Below, one piece after another: positions 23,639 to 33,804 of a DNA stretch of 64,000 nucleotides. The first letter of the stretch is position 1. Every line of letters begins with the position of its first letter. A model generated the notes under the pieces. That model was not told the origin of the DNA. It did not search any database and saw nothing but the letters and a program-made list of their open reading frames with translations. This stretch comes from Flaccisagitta enflata (lineage: Eukaryota > Chaetognatha > Sagittoidea > Aphragmophora): the NCBI GenBank assembly GCA_965153355.1, contig OZ231126.1, positions 16,864,001-16,928,000 on the forward strand, read 5' to 3'. A program made the position numbers and the translations under genes.

Positions 23639-24064
23639 TCACAGATGATTTTGAGTAGGAGATGGAGGAAGATTTGGTGGGCGCTGTGCAGGCAGGATAA
23701 CATCTAGAGGGCTGCGGTGGGACCGATAGATGACTTTTTGATCCTTTGATGTACTTGCGCGAACTAGCTGTATCACTTCTGCCTCTCTTTCACTGATCAA
23801 TTTGCCCAAAACTGGGTTCCCAACCTTCATCTTGGTCACCATTTTGGAGCTCAGCTGCAACAGACGGACCTTTATCATGGGCAGACAGGCACTTTCATGT
23901 AATATCTTCAGGCTGACATATCTGGGCAGACGGAGGCAGGTACGGATGGCCCGATTTTGAATTTTCTGCATTATGTCAAGTGTACTTTCTGGGGAATGGA
24001 CAAAACAGACAGACCCATATTCAAAGATTGACCTGATATGCATGAGCATGAGCCAGTCATTCAA
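23639..24064 (-). mobile_element. Jockey/I-like LINE, reverse-transcriptase C-terminal fragment
   Basis: About 141 codons ending at a TGA whose complement is at 23639. The segment IRSIFEYGSVCFVHSPEST, followed by IQNRAIRTCLRLPRYVS and LHESACLPMIKVRLLQLSSK, matches the region after the polymerase core in Jockey/I-clade elements (the 'R.hLEYg...w.....L..iQn...R..lg' pattern). The catalytic FADD-type box and the N-terminal endonuclease are absent. Upstream the frame runs into a CT microsatellite, so the copy is 5'-truncated. It is nested within the 4.47-kb insertion. Confidence 0.85.
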
Positions 24065-24136
24065 CCTCTTTTGTCTGCCCTTTTACTGTTACCAATTTTG
24101 GGTGATTGCCCACCCAAATCTGACTGAAAGAATCGA

Positions 24137-24138
<2 letters not shown>

Positions 24139-24217
<79 letters not shown>
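24139..24217. repeat. (CT)n microsatellite
   Basis: Pure CT, followed by pyrimidine-rich sequence and CTGT repeats near 24310. Confidence 0.97.
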
Positions 24218-24219
<2 letters not shown>

Positions 24220-24220
<1 letters not shown>

Positions 24221-25069
24221 GATTTCTTACCCCATGCTCCATTCACACTTCATTTTTTCTCTCCATTGTCTCTCCTCGACCTTTCCCTCTCTTCTCCTTA
24301 CTAATCCCCTGTCTGTCTCTGTCTGTCTGTCTGTCTCGTCGGTCTGTCTCGGTGTTGCACACCGGATATCGGTTCACGATGCAGGAAGGAGTCTCGGTCA
24401 GTCTGTCCGATGCGGGTCGATTTTTGCGGAGATTACTTGTCAGTGACAAAAAAGAAATTTGTAGAAATTTTCAGTAAATCTTCTTCCTTATCATAAGCTA
24501 AATTTGAGTCTCTTGCTGAGTGAATGCAAATTTTGCTTTGGAATATCATGCATGTCTTATCTCAATCACTTATATTCACCTGTTTTTCTATTTCAACTCA
24601 TGTATGTTTTCTATTTTGTCCCATTTTGATACCCTAAATGTTGGCTTCGTGGGCACGCTGTCTTATCTAGAAGCTGTTAGTTTCTAAGATAAAGCTGCAT
24701 TTTATTTTTTTACATTAAAAATAATAGACTTCATGAAGTAGCTTTTTACAAAATTTCTCTAAAAGCTAAGATATCCTTGGTTAAAGGTAAATTTTTCATA
24801 AATGGTATTCGGGCTTGAATTGGTTTCTATGGGGTTCAACATAAGAAAATAATCTTATGCCTGATATTTCTGATCTTAGGTTTAAGGCTATAACTAAAAA
24901 AAACAGGTTGTAGCTTATAAGAGAAATAGAGAGAGAAAAAAAATGTATGATAAAAAAAAAAGAAATTATAAAAAAAAAAAGGATGAGAGAGAATGAAACC
25001 GGGGATGAATTGATGTGAAATTCACATGGAAGGTATAGCTAGAGTGTGGGGGTGAGAAGGGGGGCCCCG
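24220..25069. other. Unassigned interior of the insertion
   Basis: AT-rich, no gene seen. Confidence 0.5.
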
Positions 25070-25116
25070 CGCCCATGGTTAAGCATAAGGCCCCGCACCT
25101 TGTTGATCCGCCTCAG

Positions 25117-25214
25117 GCTAGAGCCCATGCCTTTACTACCTTCAGACCGGCCGCATATAAAATAGAAATAGGAAAATTCACAAGGACTCAGATTTAGGAT
25201 CTGAGGTCAATATC
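25117..25214 (+). repeat. Dispersed repeat R1, right part
   Basis: CATGCCTTTACTACCTTC, GACCGGCCGCATATAAAA and AGGACTCAGATTTAGGAT match 40250-40346, where they follow the left part of R1 without a break. Confidence 0.9.
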
Positions 25215-25234
25215 TAACTGTTTCAAAATAATCA

Positions 25235-25302
25235 TCTCAGACCCATGACGGACCAACGGATTGACAAACCCTCTCACGGACTCGCGAGTCTGCGATTGAA
25301 AA
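25235..25302 (-). mobile_element. Hairpin-family left-end fragment
   Basis: GACGGACCAACGGATTGAC, CAAACCCTCTCACGGACTCG and TGCGATTGAAAAG: a decayed end without its partner. Confidence 0.55.
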
Positions 25303-25524
25303 GTAAGAGGAAGAAAGAAGAAATTCAACAGCAAAGAAGAGAGCAAAGCCCTGGATTTCCCACATGAGGTGAGACGCACAGTTAATTAAAATTCTCAGAT
25401 TCGTGTTGAGGAAAGAAAAATATTCTTTCCCATTTCTGTGTGACAAGACATGAGGGCAAGACACGTTCAACAGATGCGTCCTTTTGAGAATATAGATAAA
25501 ACAAGAGCAGAGAAATGAATCATT

Positions 25525-25628
25525 CTCATCATCATCATCACAAATCATTCTCATCATCATTCTCATCATAATTGATCAATCTCATTATCACTCTGATTAT
25601 CGTTCTCATCATCATTCTTATCATCATC
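25525..25628. repeat. (ATC)n-rich run
   Basis: TCTCATCATCATT-type repeats. A related run occurs at 26429-26625, at the other side of repeat R3. Confidence 0.9.
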
Positions 25629-25631
25629 GAG

Positions 25632-26425
25632 AAAAGTCAGTCTTCAACTTATTGACATATTCCAGAGAAACAGGGTTCTATTTTCTGATGAGGAAGTTAC
25701 GGCTCTCGATGGACCGATTGCACCCTTGGACGAAATTGATAGAGTGAGTGAATTTGATAATTCTCTTTCATTTGGTGCCAAGCAGAAGTCTCTAGGACAA
25801 ATATTTTTCGAGTTATGATTTTTAAAGATTTTAGGTGCGACAAAGCACCTCTATAACTGGCTGTGTCCGTTGGTTGGTCGGGTAACGCATTCCTTCGACG
25901 ATCCACACGTCGCACCTTATTGGCCTACTTGGCCTTGTTTTACGATAAATCCAAATTGAATTTTTTAAAAATTTTTTTATGATTTCAAGTACGATCAATA
26001 AAGGAGTGTATCTACGTTTGTTTGAGCATGCAAATACAAGAAAGCATGTAAGTGAGCAATGAGCATAGCTGCTAATCTGTGCGGGTGTTTTTGAGTATTT
26101 TAGCTCATTTAGCTCATTTCGCTCATTTTTTTTTCTGATTTACAATAGGATAAATAAATGCTTTGATGTAAGCATGCGAATACAAGAAAGCATATCAGTG
26201 AGCATAGTTGGTCATCTGGTTGAGTAATTTCGAGTATTTTAGCTCATCTAGCTCATTTGGCTCAGTCCTATTTTTCTCTGATTTTCATAGAAATCAATAC
26301 ATACAATGGCTCTTGATTTGATCTAACAAATAAAAAAAAATTGCAGTGACTAAAGACAAAAACTTGTGAAAAATGACCAATGCTTACGACTTTTTTCCAC
26401 ACGGCAACAGCCGCCATTACTGGTA
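25632..26425 (+). repeat. Dispersed repeat R3, copy 1
   Basis: Starts near AAAGTCAGTCTTCAAC and ends near ACGACTTTTTTCCACACGGC and GCCGCCATTACTGG. The interior has two or three diverged ~150-bp subunits with GCATGCAAATACAAGAAAGC and AGCTCATTTAGCTCATTT. Other copies are at 44925-45770 (plus) and 54237-55075 (minus). A GGTGCG-class hairpin element is inserted at 25831-25939. Confidence 0.85.
25831..25939 (+). mobile_element. Hairpin-family element, GGTGCG class
   Basis: The shortest complete copy, 109 bp. Left hairpin GGTGCGACAAAGCACC (25834-25849), CTCTATAACTGGCTGTGTCC; right arm GTCGCACC (25909-25916), the exact inverse of GGTGCGAC, then TTATTGGCCTACTTGGCCTTGTT-like end. R3 at about 45135 gives the empty site. 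Confidence 0.9.
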
Positions 26426-26428
26426 ATC

Positions 26429-26625
26429 ATCAATTCATCATCATAAGGATCATCATCATGATCATCATCGATCATCATGGTCATCATCATTATAAATCAT
26501 TCTCATCATCATTATAAATCATTCTCATCATCTTTTTCATCATCATTCTCATCATCATTCTCATCATCTTTTTCATCATCATTCTCATCATCATTCGTAT
26601 CATCATTCTCATCATCATCCTCACC
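26429..26625. repeat. (ATC)n-rich run
   Basis: CATCATCATTCTCATCATC-type repeats, imperfect. Confidence 0.92.
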
Positions 26626-26756
26626 ATCGTCCCCTATACCTCAAATTGATCCACCTTCCATCATCACGCTGGTCCTAATGCACCCCCTAACTGTGAACTA
26701 TTGAAGAGTGTTGCACCTTAGCATATTGTGCATTTGAAAGAGTTTAAGCGACTCTT

Positions 26757-26935
26757 TTCAGTCGCGTGCAACGCGACTCTACATCCTGCTTTGTCGGTCC
26801 ATCTGTCGGTCCGTCACACTTTACTTTTTTTTTCGGTTTTTGGTCTTACTGCTCCTGCCCAAATGACAGTGTGACCTCAAATAAGGCCCCTGCCCAACTG
26901 CACGCGACTAGGGTGCCCGTGTATCCGGCCTTGTT
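26757..26935 (+). mobile_element. Hairpin-family element, GTCGCG class
   Basis: GTCGCGTGCAACGCGAC (26761-26777), CTCTACATCC and repeated GTCGGTCC on the left; GCACGCGAC (26900-26908), CCGTGTATCCGG and CCTTGTT on the right. Confidence 0.9.
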
Positions 26936-27540
26936 TAAACCTGGACCTAAATGGTATTTGTAGCTTTACTCGTTCAGAAGCCACATTCTTCCAAGAAAAC
27001 GCGTCTTTTCATATCGGCTTTTTTTTCCTCCCAAGTTAGCTCAAGCCCGTTCTCCCATAACTGTATCTACCACCTTCCACCATTGTCATCATATGCAGCA
27101 AATACTGCGTGACTCTGAATATCAATTTGTTAATGTTGTAAGCGCGCCATTGCAGTCCCTTTCCTCGCTTTTATTGTGTTCGCTATGACAATAAAGGATT
27201 TTCCGACCAAGTGAAGGAAAAGAAACGAGTGGGTGAGACGTAAGAGACGTTTTGGTTCCACAATGTTATGAGATGTCTAATGATGCTTGGTATTTCGGTG
27301 CCTTTGTTACATGTTATTTGGGCAGCGGCCCTGAAGGGACTCCAATCCCAGCCTCCTGTGGGATACATCCAAGCCTCAATGCTAAAATCCTAAATTTGAG
27401 GCACACATCCTTGCCAGGGGCGTAGGAGAGTTAGATTTTTAGGTCATGCCACCCTTGGGTGCTTCACATAGCAAAAGTTGTTTATTTCTTCTCGCCCTCT
27501 TTATCTATTGTGAAGTGGCCAACTTTATGACCGTTACCAT
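26936..27540. other. Spacer with a carrier remnant
   Basis: About 27318-27420 has GGGCAGCGGCCCTGAAGGGA and a few CAAATCC/AAAATCC units: a very short or decayed array carrier. No gene recognised. Confidence 0.5.
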
Positions 27541-27687
27541 TTTTAGTCGCGGACACGTGACTCTACACCTTGCCGTGTCGGTCGGTCCGTCCGTCCGTCA
27601 CAAATATTTCTAAACTTGCGATCGTTCTTTGAATTACCGCTCCTGCCAAACCGTCCGCGACTGGATTGCCGTGTATCCGGCCTTGTT
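27541..27687 (+). mobile_element. Hairpin-family element, GTCGCG class
   Basis: Left hairpin GTCGCGGACACGTGAC (one mismatch), then GTCGGTCGGTCCGTCCGTCC; right GTCCGCGAC (27653-27661), CCGTGTATCCGG, CCTTGTT. At about 147 bp this is a good compact reference copy. Confidence 0.92.
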
Positions 27688-28344
27688 CTTTTATCAAAAA
27701 TCATTCATCTTCCGTTTATTAGGAAATAGTTTTTGAGGGTTTTTGCATAATGCAGTGGGATAAAACAATATGCTGATATTGTTTGAATTAACTTTTACAA
27801 ATTTCTTTTTTTTTTGAGAATTACAATTCTGCCTTTTCATTAGCTTTTTCATAGCTTATGTTCTAAGATTTTAGTTTATTTTTTACAAGCATCATGATTT
27901 TCTTAAACAAATAATTGTCCTTTTTGTAACAAAACTACACAGGATTTTTCAGAATATGAGAAAATCTGTGGAAACTTTAAGGCCAAAACAAAAACAGAAT
28001 ATGAAGGAATTTTGAAAAAAGGAAAATGGTCATCTTTATGATTTTTGCATCTCCACATTACATAAGCAGGGTGAAGGGATACTCCCAACTTTTTGCTATG
28101 CAAAGCACGCAAATGCCACCCCCTGATTAGTGTCGGACAAATTTAGTGTCCCAACAGAAATTATCTTGTGGTTTTTGTCATAAACGGTAAAAAACAGTAA
28201 TTATGCGATACTTTTGCTTGCTTCATGAATTGTGTTTGGTGAAGAGACATTTTTTAGAAACTTTTGATTGCTTCATCAATTTTTTCAATGAACAAATATT
28301 TCATGATAATGTTTGAAATGATGAAATTACAGTTCTTGTAATAC
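27688..28344. other. Unassigned spacer
   Basis: No gene recognised. Confidence 0.5.
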
Positions 28345-28600
28345 AGTTACACATCCCCCTCACTCCAGTTAAGGGAAAAATCAAAGGGTTTGATAATGGA
28401 GAAGAAAATCAAAGGGCAGAAAAAAAATGAAATTGATTTTTGGCGGTACTATAAAGCAATATTTAGTTACTACAATACCTTTCAATACCAGCTAAACCAA
28501 GTCATTTCTGTAAAAATGGTATATGGTAAAAAAAATTTAATTTAAGTGGCGACAAAAATCTCAGGGGAAAATCAAGGCTTGTGCAACTATACACCAATGG
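28345..28600. mobile_element. Decayed C-tract TIR element
   Basis: CATCCCCCTCACTCCAG, AATCAAAGGG repeats and CAACTATACACCAATGG recall the family at 1620-2191 and 15113-15362. Confidence 0.55.
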
Positions 28601-28633
28601 ATGAAAATTTGTCACAAAGAAGATTTTTTTCTT

Positions 28634-28634
<1 letters not shown>

Positions 28635-28724
<90 letters not shown>

Positions 28725-28847
28725 CCTCTATTTTTTTTCTTTTTTTTTCTTTTTTTTCCCCTTTTTTTCCCTTTTCTTTCTTTTCTCCTCCTTCCTTTTC
28801 TTCTTCTTCTTCCCTCTCCTTCCCTTTCCCTTCTTTCTCTTTTTTTA
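28635..28847. repeat. (CT)n then mixed pyrimidine tract
   Basis: Pure CT to about 28718, then T/C-only sequence to 28847. Confidence 0.95.
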
Positions 28848-28884
28848 AAAAGAGATTGGTGTCCCGACAACTTTAGTGTCCCGA

Positions 28885-29930
28885 CAACAGGGCATGCCCT
28901 TGTCCTATGCGTCTGATCCTTGCTATGAGGCTCAAATCTCTGACTGGAGGGTCAAATCACAGGCCAAAGGCTTAAATCTCAGCCTCAAGTCTAACAGGTC
29001 GCCCAAGGGCAATATGTGGTCAGCGATACCCGTTGCCCTGCTTTCAATGATTGTGTAGGGGAAGCAGGGCAGCGGCCCCGAAGGGGACGAAGTCCTGTAG
29101 AACACAGGGAGACTTTTGTTCGTCCGTTCGTTTGTTTGGGCCAAATAAGGGTCTAAGAGGGCTGATGTTAGGCCTGAGGCAGCCAATTAGAGGCCTGGAA
29201 AGGCTGATTTGAGGCTTGAGAGAGCTGAGTTAAGGCTTGAAAGGCCATGAAGGACTGATCTTAAGCCTGAGAGCACTAATATGAGGCTAAGAAGGCTGAT
29301 TTGCTTGACGGGCCGGATTTGAGGCTTTTGAGGCTGGATTTGAGTCCTTAGAGGCCAAATTTGAGTCCTGTCAGACTGGATTTGAGGCCTGACAGGCCAG
29401 ATTTGAGGCCTGACAGGCCAGATTTGAGGCCTGACAAGCCAGATTTGAGGCCTGATAGGCCAGATTTGAGGCCTGACAAGCCGGATTTGAGGCCTGACAG
29501 GCCAGATTTGAGGCCTGACAAGCCGGATTTGAGGCCTGACAAGCCAGATTTGAGGGCTGATAGGCTTGACTGGCTGGTGGGGGGGGACGGATAAACAAAC
29601 GAACAAAAGTCCCCCTGTGTTCTACAGGACTTCGTCCCCTTCGGGGCCGCTGCCCAAAAACCCAGTATTCAGGCTGAAATCTTAGCCTTCAGGTCCAAAA
29701 TCCAGCCTGTAGGCCCAAAACCAAGCCTCAAGGCCGAAACCCTGACCTAAGAGCTCAAATTTTGGCTTTGAGGTCCAAAGACTCTCAGTTCACTGGATTC
29801 TCCATGAGCTTATGCTTAGGTCATCAGTCCCTAAGGACCCGAAGCCCCTCTTACTATCTTATCTCGACATATACTTATGAAAAGGCATAGGGTACCGCTG
29901 ACCATCTAACGCTTTCGCGACTATCAGTTG
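28885..29930. mobile_element. Outer array carrier, interrupted
   Basis: Short CAAATC/GGCTC arrays lie on both sides (28915-29000 and 29660-29785). The right end has GCTTAGGTCATCAGTCCC and a GGGTACCGCTGACCATCTAA tail; the left side carries the inverse tail (GGTCAGCGATACCCG). The complete carrier 29067-29655 sits within it. Confidence 0.7.
29067..29655. mobile_element. Array carrier with ~70-bp TIRs and 21-bp units
   Basis: GGGCAGCGGCCCCGAAGGGG, ACGAAGTCCTGTAGAACAC, AGGGAGACTTTTGTTCGTC and GTTCGTTTGTTTG recur inverted at the right end with few differences. The interior is a 21-bp array GATTTGAGGCCTGACAGGCC, most regular at 29380-29560. The unit is itself partly palindromic (GGCCTGACAGGCC). Confidence 0.9.
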
Positions 29931-30141
29931 TGAAACTTGCATGTGACTGTTGAGTCATTATGTTGGGTGTGTAGATACGATTGTCGATTCATATGTCAGT
30001 TGTTATCACTAGAGCCGTGCGAGGAAATCGATAAGTGATATTGTGTGCCAATTATTAACTACTAATCGTTAGCAGGTTTTGCCTTCTTAAAACCGCCATA
30101 GATCGGTTACCAAACTTTTTCAACTAATATATGTGTAACTG

Positions 30142-30343
<202 letters not shown>

Positions 30344-30403
30344 CCTCTGTCTGGCTTACTACGCGACTTAACAATAGCGTTCTCTCTCTCTCTCTTCCAT
30401 CTC

Positions 30404-30997
30404 TACCCCGTGTTCAATCTCAAAGTGGGAAAAGTAAAAAGCTTACATTCCTAAACGCAACTAGTCAGTGATTTCAAATCATTTTTCTCTTGTAGTATTA
30501 TGTTTGACGTTTTTTGTATAAAAATTTCATTGGTCTAGCCTTAATAGTTTGTCCACAACATCAATTTTAAGAAAAACAAGTGTATAAAGTTTGAGCTAAA
30601 AAACTCTTGTTTCAATCATGATAGTTTTTCTCAAAATTGCTCTAATTTCTAAACGGTTTGAGCTACAAACACCAGATTGGTCTCAAATGAAGTATAATTT
30701 GAAAATGTTTACATCTGAGACCAATCTGGCACCTTTTATCAAGCCGTTTGAGAATTACAGGCAGTATATTGAAAAACGGTGTTGACAAAATCATGAGTTT
30801 TTGAGCCTCAACTGTAAATACTTGTTTTACTTCAAATTGATGTTGTGGATAAACTATTTGAGCTAGACCAATGAAATTTGTACACAATAAACGTCAAATA
30901 TAATATTAAAAGAGAAAAATGGTTTGAAATCACAGACCAAGTGCGTTTAGAAATGTAAGCTTTTTACTTTTCCCACTTTGAGATTGAACACCCTGTA
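30404..30997. mobile_element. 594-bp foldback element
   Basis: Ends TACCCCGTGTTCAATCT-like and AGATTGAACACCCTGTA pair. The arms continue with TACTTTTCCCACTTTGAGAT, AATTTCATTGGTCTAG and ACAACATCAA over more than 180 bp each. The centre contains CACCAGATTGGTCTCAAATG facing its inverse. No ORF. Confidence 0.85.
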
Positions 30998-31084
30998 TCA
31001 CATTCTTTTTCATTTTGGGCCGTGTGTGCATTTGGGCGGCTACCTGGAGGGTCAAATGTGGTCAAATTTCAGAGCGCCTCAGCC

Positions 31085-32903
31085 AACTAACCATACGTCA
31101 TATTTAATAGTCGCAAAAGCGTTACATGGTCAGCGGTACCCGATGCCCCTATGTTAGTTTATTTTGTTATTAGATGATGAGTGGGGCAGTGGCCCCGGAG
31201 GGGCCGATGACCTATGATTCCATGCTGGACAATTGCTGGGTCTTTAATACCTAATTTTGGATCTAAATAGCCTGATTTGAGGTCTTAGTTGCCTGATTTA
31301 AGGTCTAAGATGCTTGATTTGAGGTCTGAGAGGTTTCAGAAGCTTGTTTTGGAGCTTAGAGGCCTGATCTTGGGTCTAATTCAGGGTCGGAAGCCTGTTT
31401 GTAGGCTGGGAAGGGCTGATGTGGGTCTGATAGGCCTAGTTTGAGGTCTCAAAGATCTGATTTTCGGTTTGAAAGGCCAGATTTGGATCTGAGAGAACTG
31501 AATTAAGTACTCAAATGCCTGAATTAGGGTCTGACAGCCGGAGACCCTTGAAAAGCTCATTTCTGAGCTTTTGCTTTTTTCACGTTTTTTTTCTTAATTT
31601 CCCACGACCGTACATCCCCATCGAGTGGTCTAATTTTTTGGGGGGAAGAATGTTTGGGCAACAGCTATGTGGTGGAGAAAAATTTGGGTGTAGGTATGGA
31701 TCTTTATATTTTTTTTCGATTGTAGAAAAATTGACAGGTGAAAATTGTGAACATGGCAACCTTTGATTTTTTTTATTTTTCACTCATAAATAGATTTTGG
31801 GGCGAGGAATTCATTTAGATTGTCAAATCCTTTAGAAGTCTTCAAGAAATAGGCCAAAATAGATAAATTGATAAAGAAGAGCTCATAATTAAGCTTTTTG
31901 AGCTCTTGGCTGGATAACCAACTCGAAAAGCTTAATTCTGAGCTTTTTAAAAGCTCAAAGTTGAGCTTTTCAAGACTGACTGTCGCTCTAAGTCATTAAA
32001 GACTCTGTCTTGAAAAGCTCAACTTTGAGCTTTTAAAAAGCTCAGAAATGAGCTTTTTGAGTTGGTTACCCAGCTAAATGCTCAAAAAGCTTAATTCTGA
32101 GTTTTTTTAATTAATTTTTTTAACTTGGCCTATTTCTTGAAGACTTGTAAGGGATTTGACAATCTAAATGACTTCCTTGCCCCAAAATCTATCCATGAGT
32201 GAAAAATAAAGAAAATCGAAGGTTGCCATGTTCGCGATTTTCACCTCTCAATTTTTCTTCAATCGAAAAAAATGATAAAAATCCATACCTACACCCTTAT
32301 TTTTCTCCACCACATAACTGTTGCCCAAACATTCTTCAAAAAAAAAAAATTAGACCACTCAATGGGGATGTATGGTTGTGGGAAATTAAGAAAAAACCGC
32401 GAAAAAAGCAAAAGCTCAGAAATGAGCTTTTTAAGGGTCTCCGGCTGTCTGAGAGGCCTGATTTGAGGTCTGGATGGCCTGATCAGAGGCTCAAAAGGCC
32501 TGATAAGGGGTCTGTCAAGGCCTGATTTTAGATCTGAAAGGCCTGATTGGGGTTCTTAGAGGCCTGTTTAGGATCTAGGAGGCCTAATTTGAGGTCTGGA
32601 AAGCCTGACCTGGGGTCTGACAGGCCTGATTGAGGCTCTGAGAGGCCTAAATTGAGGTCTGGAAGGCCTGATTTGGGATCTGATAGGCCTGATTGAGGTC
32701 CTGAGAGGCCTAGATTAGGGTCTGGAAGCTCTGATTTGGGATCTGATAGGCCTGATTGGGGGTCTGAAAGGCCTATTTTGAGGCCCAGGAGGTTATTTTC
32801 TAGGCTGGGGGGGGGGACAGACGGACGGACGGACGGACGGAAACCGGAAAATTTGCCCTATGTGGAATCATAGGTCATCGGCCCCTCCGGGGCCGCTGCC
32901 CAA
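31085..32903. mobile_element. Array carrier with 21-bp units, interrupted
   Basis: The tail AGTCGCAAAAGCGTTACATG and GGTCAGCGGTACCCG are at 31092-31135. Termini GGGCAGTGGCCCCGGAGGGG (31182) and CCCCTCCGGGGCCGCTGCCC (to 32903) flank arrays of GGCCTGATTTGAGGTCTGAG. The array is cut into 31230-31534 and 32448-32805 by the 913-bp foldback. Confidence 0.88.
31535..32447. mobile_element. 913-bp foldback with 5-bp target duplication
   Basis: Starts CAGCCGGAGACCCTTGAAAA and ends with its inverse (GGGTCTCCGGCTG). TCTGA is duplicated on both sides and belongs to the host array unit. The arms span nearly 400 bp each, with CATCCCCATCGAGTGGTC, GGTTGCCATGTTC and AAGTCTTCAAGAAATAGGCC paired. AAAAGCTCA/TGAGCTTTT motifs recur within the arms. 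Confidence 0.92.
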
Positions 32904-32925
32904 AAAGGAATTGAGGCCAGCGGAG

Positions 32926-33054
32926 ATCGGTATCTGGAAAGAAAACCCGCACGGCAACACTATAGAGTTACAATGGGTGTAAAATTGCTTTCATATACTT
33001 TACCATTGTGTTGCCGTGCGGGATTTTTGATCTAATACCGACCTCTGCTTGTCT
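32926..33054. mobile_element. Palindromic MITE
   Basis: Arms of about 41 bp with CCCGCACGGCAACAC and GTGTTGCCGTGCGGG perfectly paired, and GGTCGGTAT-like outer parts paired with mismatches. The loop is about 46 bp. Confidence 0.85.
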
Positions 33055-33590
33055 GATATACTGCCCAAATGCCGCTTAGAATGTATGGTTAGATGGCGGA
33101 GGAATTTTGAATTTTGAGCCAAATTCACCCATCAGGTAACCAGCCTAGTGTGCATTCCTTGGCATAAAAAAAGATGGAAAAAAAATTTAAAACAAAATTG
33201 CAAAATATGAATTGGGAATGGTTTTCTAAAAGTATTAATCAAAATCATGAAGTGCAATTCACTTTAATGTTTAAGTAGCACATTGTATCAGAAGCAACAA
33301 GTGATAATTGCCCTGAAAAACTGGAAACCGGAAACCGCGGTTTTAGCGCCATCCGGAACCGGATGTCGCCTAGCAATAAGGAGGCGCGTCGAAATCGCGT
33401 CGAAATCGTGGCGTAAATGCTCTGTCGCAAGGGTCTAGTTATCACTGCAACTGCCCAGTAGTGTCTGACATATCGATTGGATATGTCAACATGTAAATGG
33501 TCTTTTTATAAAAACACCAATTTAAGAGAGCAGTAAGAAGTAAATTGTAAGACCTCTACTGTATTCATTTTTCTGAAATCTAATTCATCA
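33055..33590. other. Unassigned spacer
   Basis: No gene recognised. A short direct repeat AATCGCGTCGAAATCG is present near 33390. Confidence 0.5.
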
Positions 33591-33593
33591 TTT

Positions 33594-33804
33594 TTTCGCG
33601 TGCACGCGACTCTACACCCCCCTTTGTCAGTCCGTCCGTCGGTCCGTCGGTCCGTCGGTCCATCCTTCGGTTCGTCACACTTTACTTTTTCGGCGTTTTT
33701 TTAGCTTTTTGGCCTTACTGCTCCTGCCTAAATGCTCGGCTGACCTCAAATATGGCCCCTGCCTACCTGCACGCGACTGGGGTAGCCGTGTATCCGGCCT
33801 TGTT
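33594..33804 (+). mobile_element. Hairpin-family element, GTCGCG class
   Basis: TCGCGTGCACGCGA (33596-33609), CTCTACACC and repeated GTCGGTCC; right arm GCACGCGAC (33769-33777), then GTAGCCGTGTATCCGGCC and TTGTT. Confidence 0.9.

Larger units (their letters stand above)
20648..25116. mobile_element. 4.47-kb TIR insertion with 8-bp target duplication
   Basis: The termini CTGAGGCGGATCAACA and TGTTGATCCGCCTCAG are perfect 16-bp inverted repeats. The flanks carry GCTAGAGC on both sides (20640-20647 and 25117-25124), and repeat R1 at 40247-40262 has the same site uninterrupted. Subterminal GGGGCC and GCTTAAGCATA motifs are mirrored imperfectly. An 8-bp duplication is typical of hAT-type elements, but no transposase is visible and the terminus is not a textbook hAT end. 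The interior holds foldbacks, microsatellites and a Jockey/I-like fragment, so it is a non-autonomous carrier or a much-invaded relic. Confidence 0.85.

Noticed and set aside
29361-29594. Arg/Asp/Pro/Leu-rich repeat frames in the 21-bp array
   Set aside because: The unit length is a multiple of three, so frames stay open on both strands by chance.
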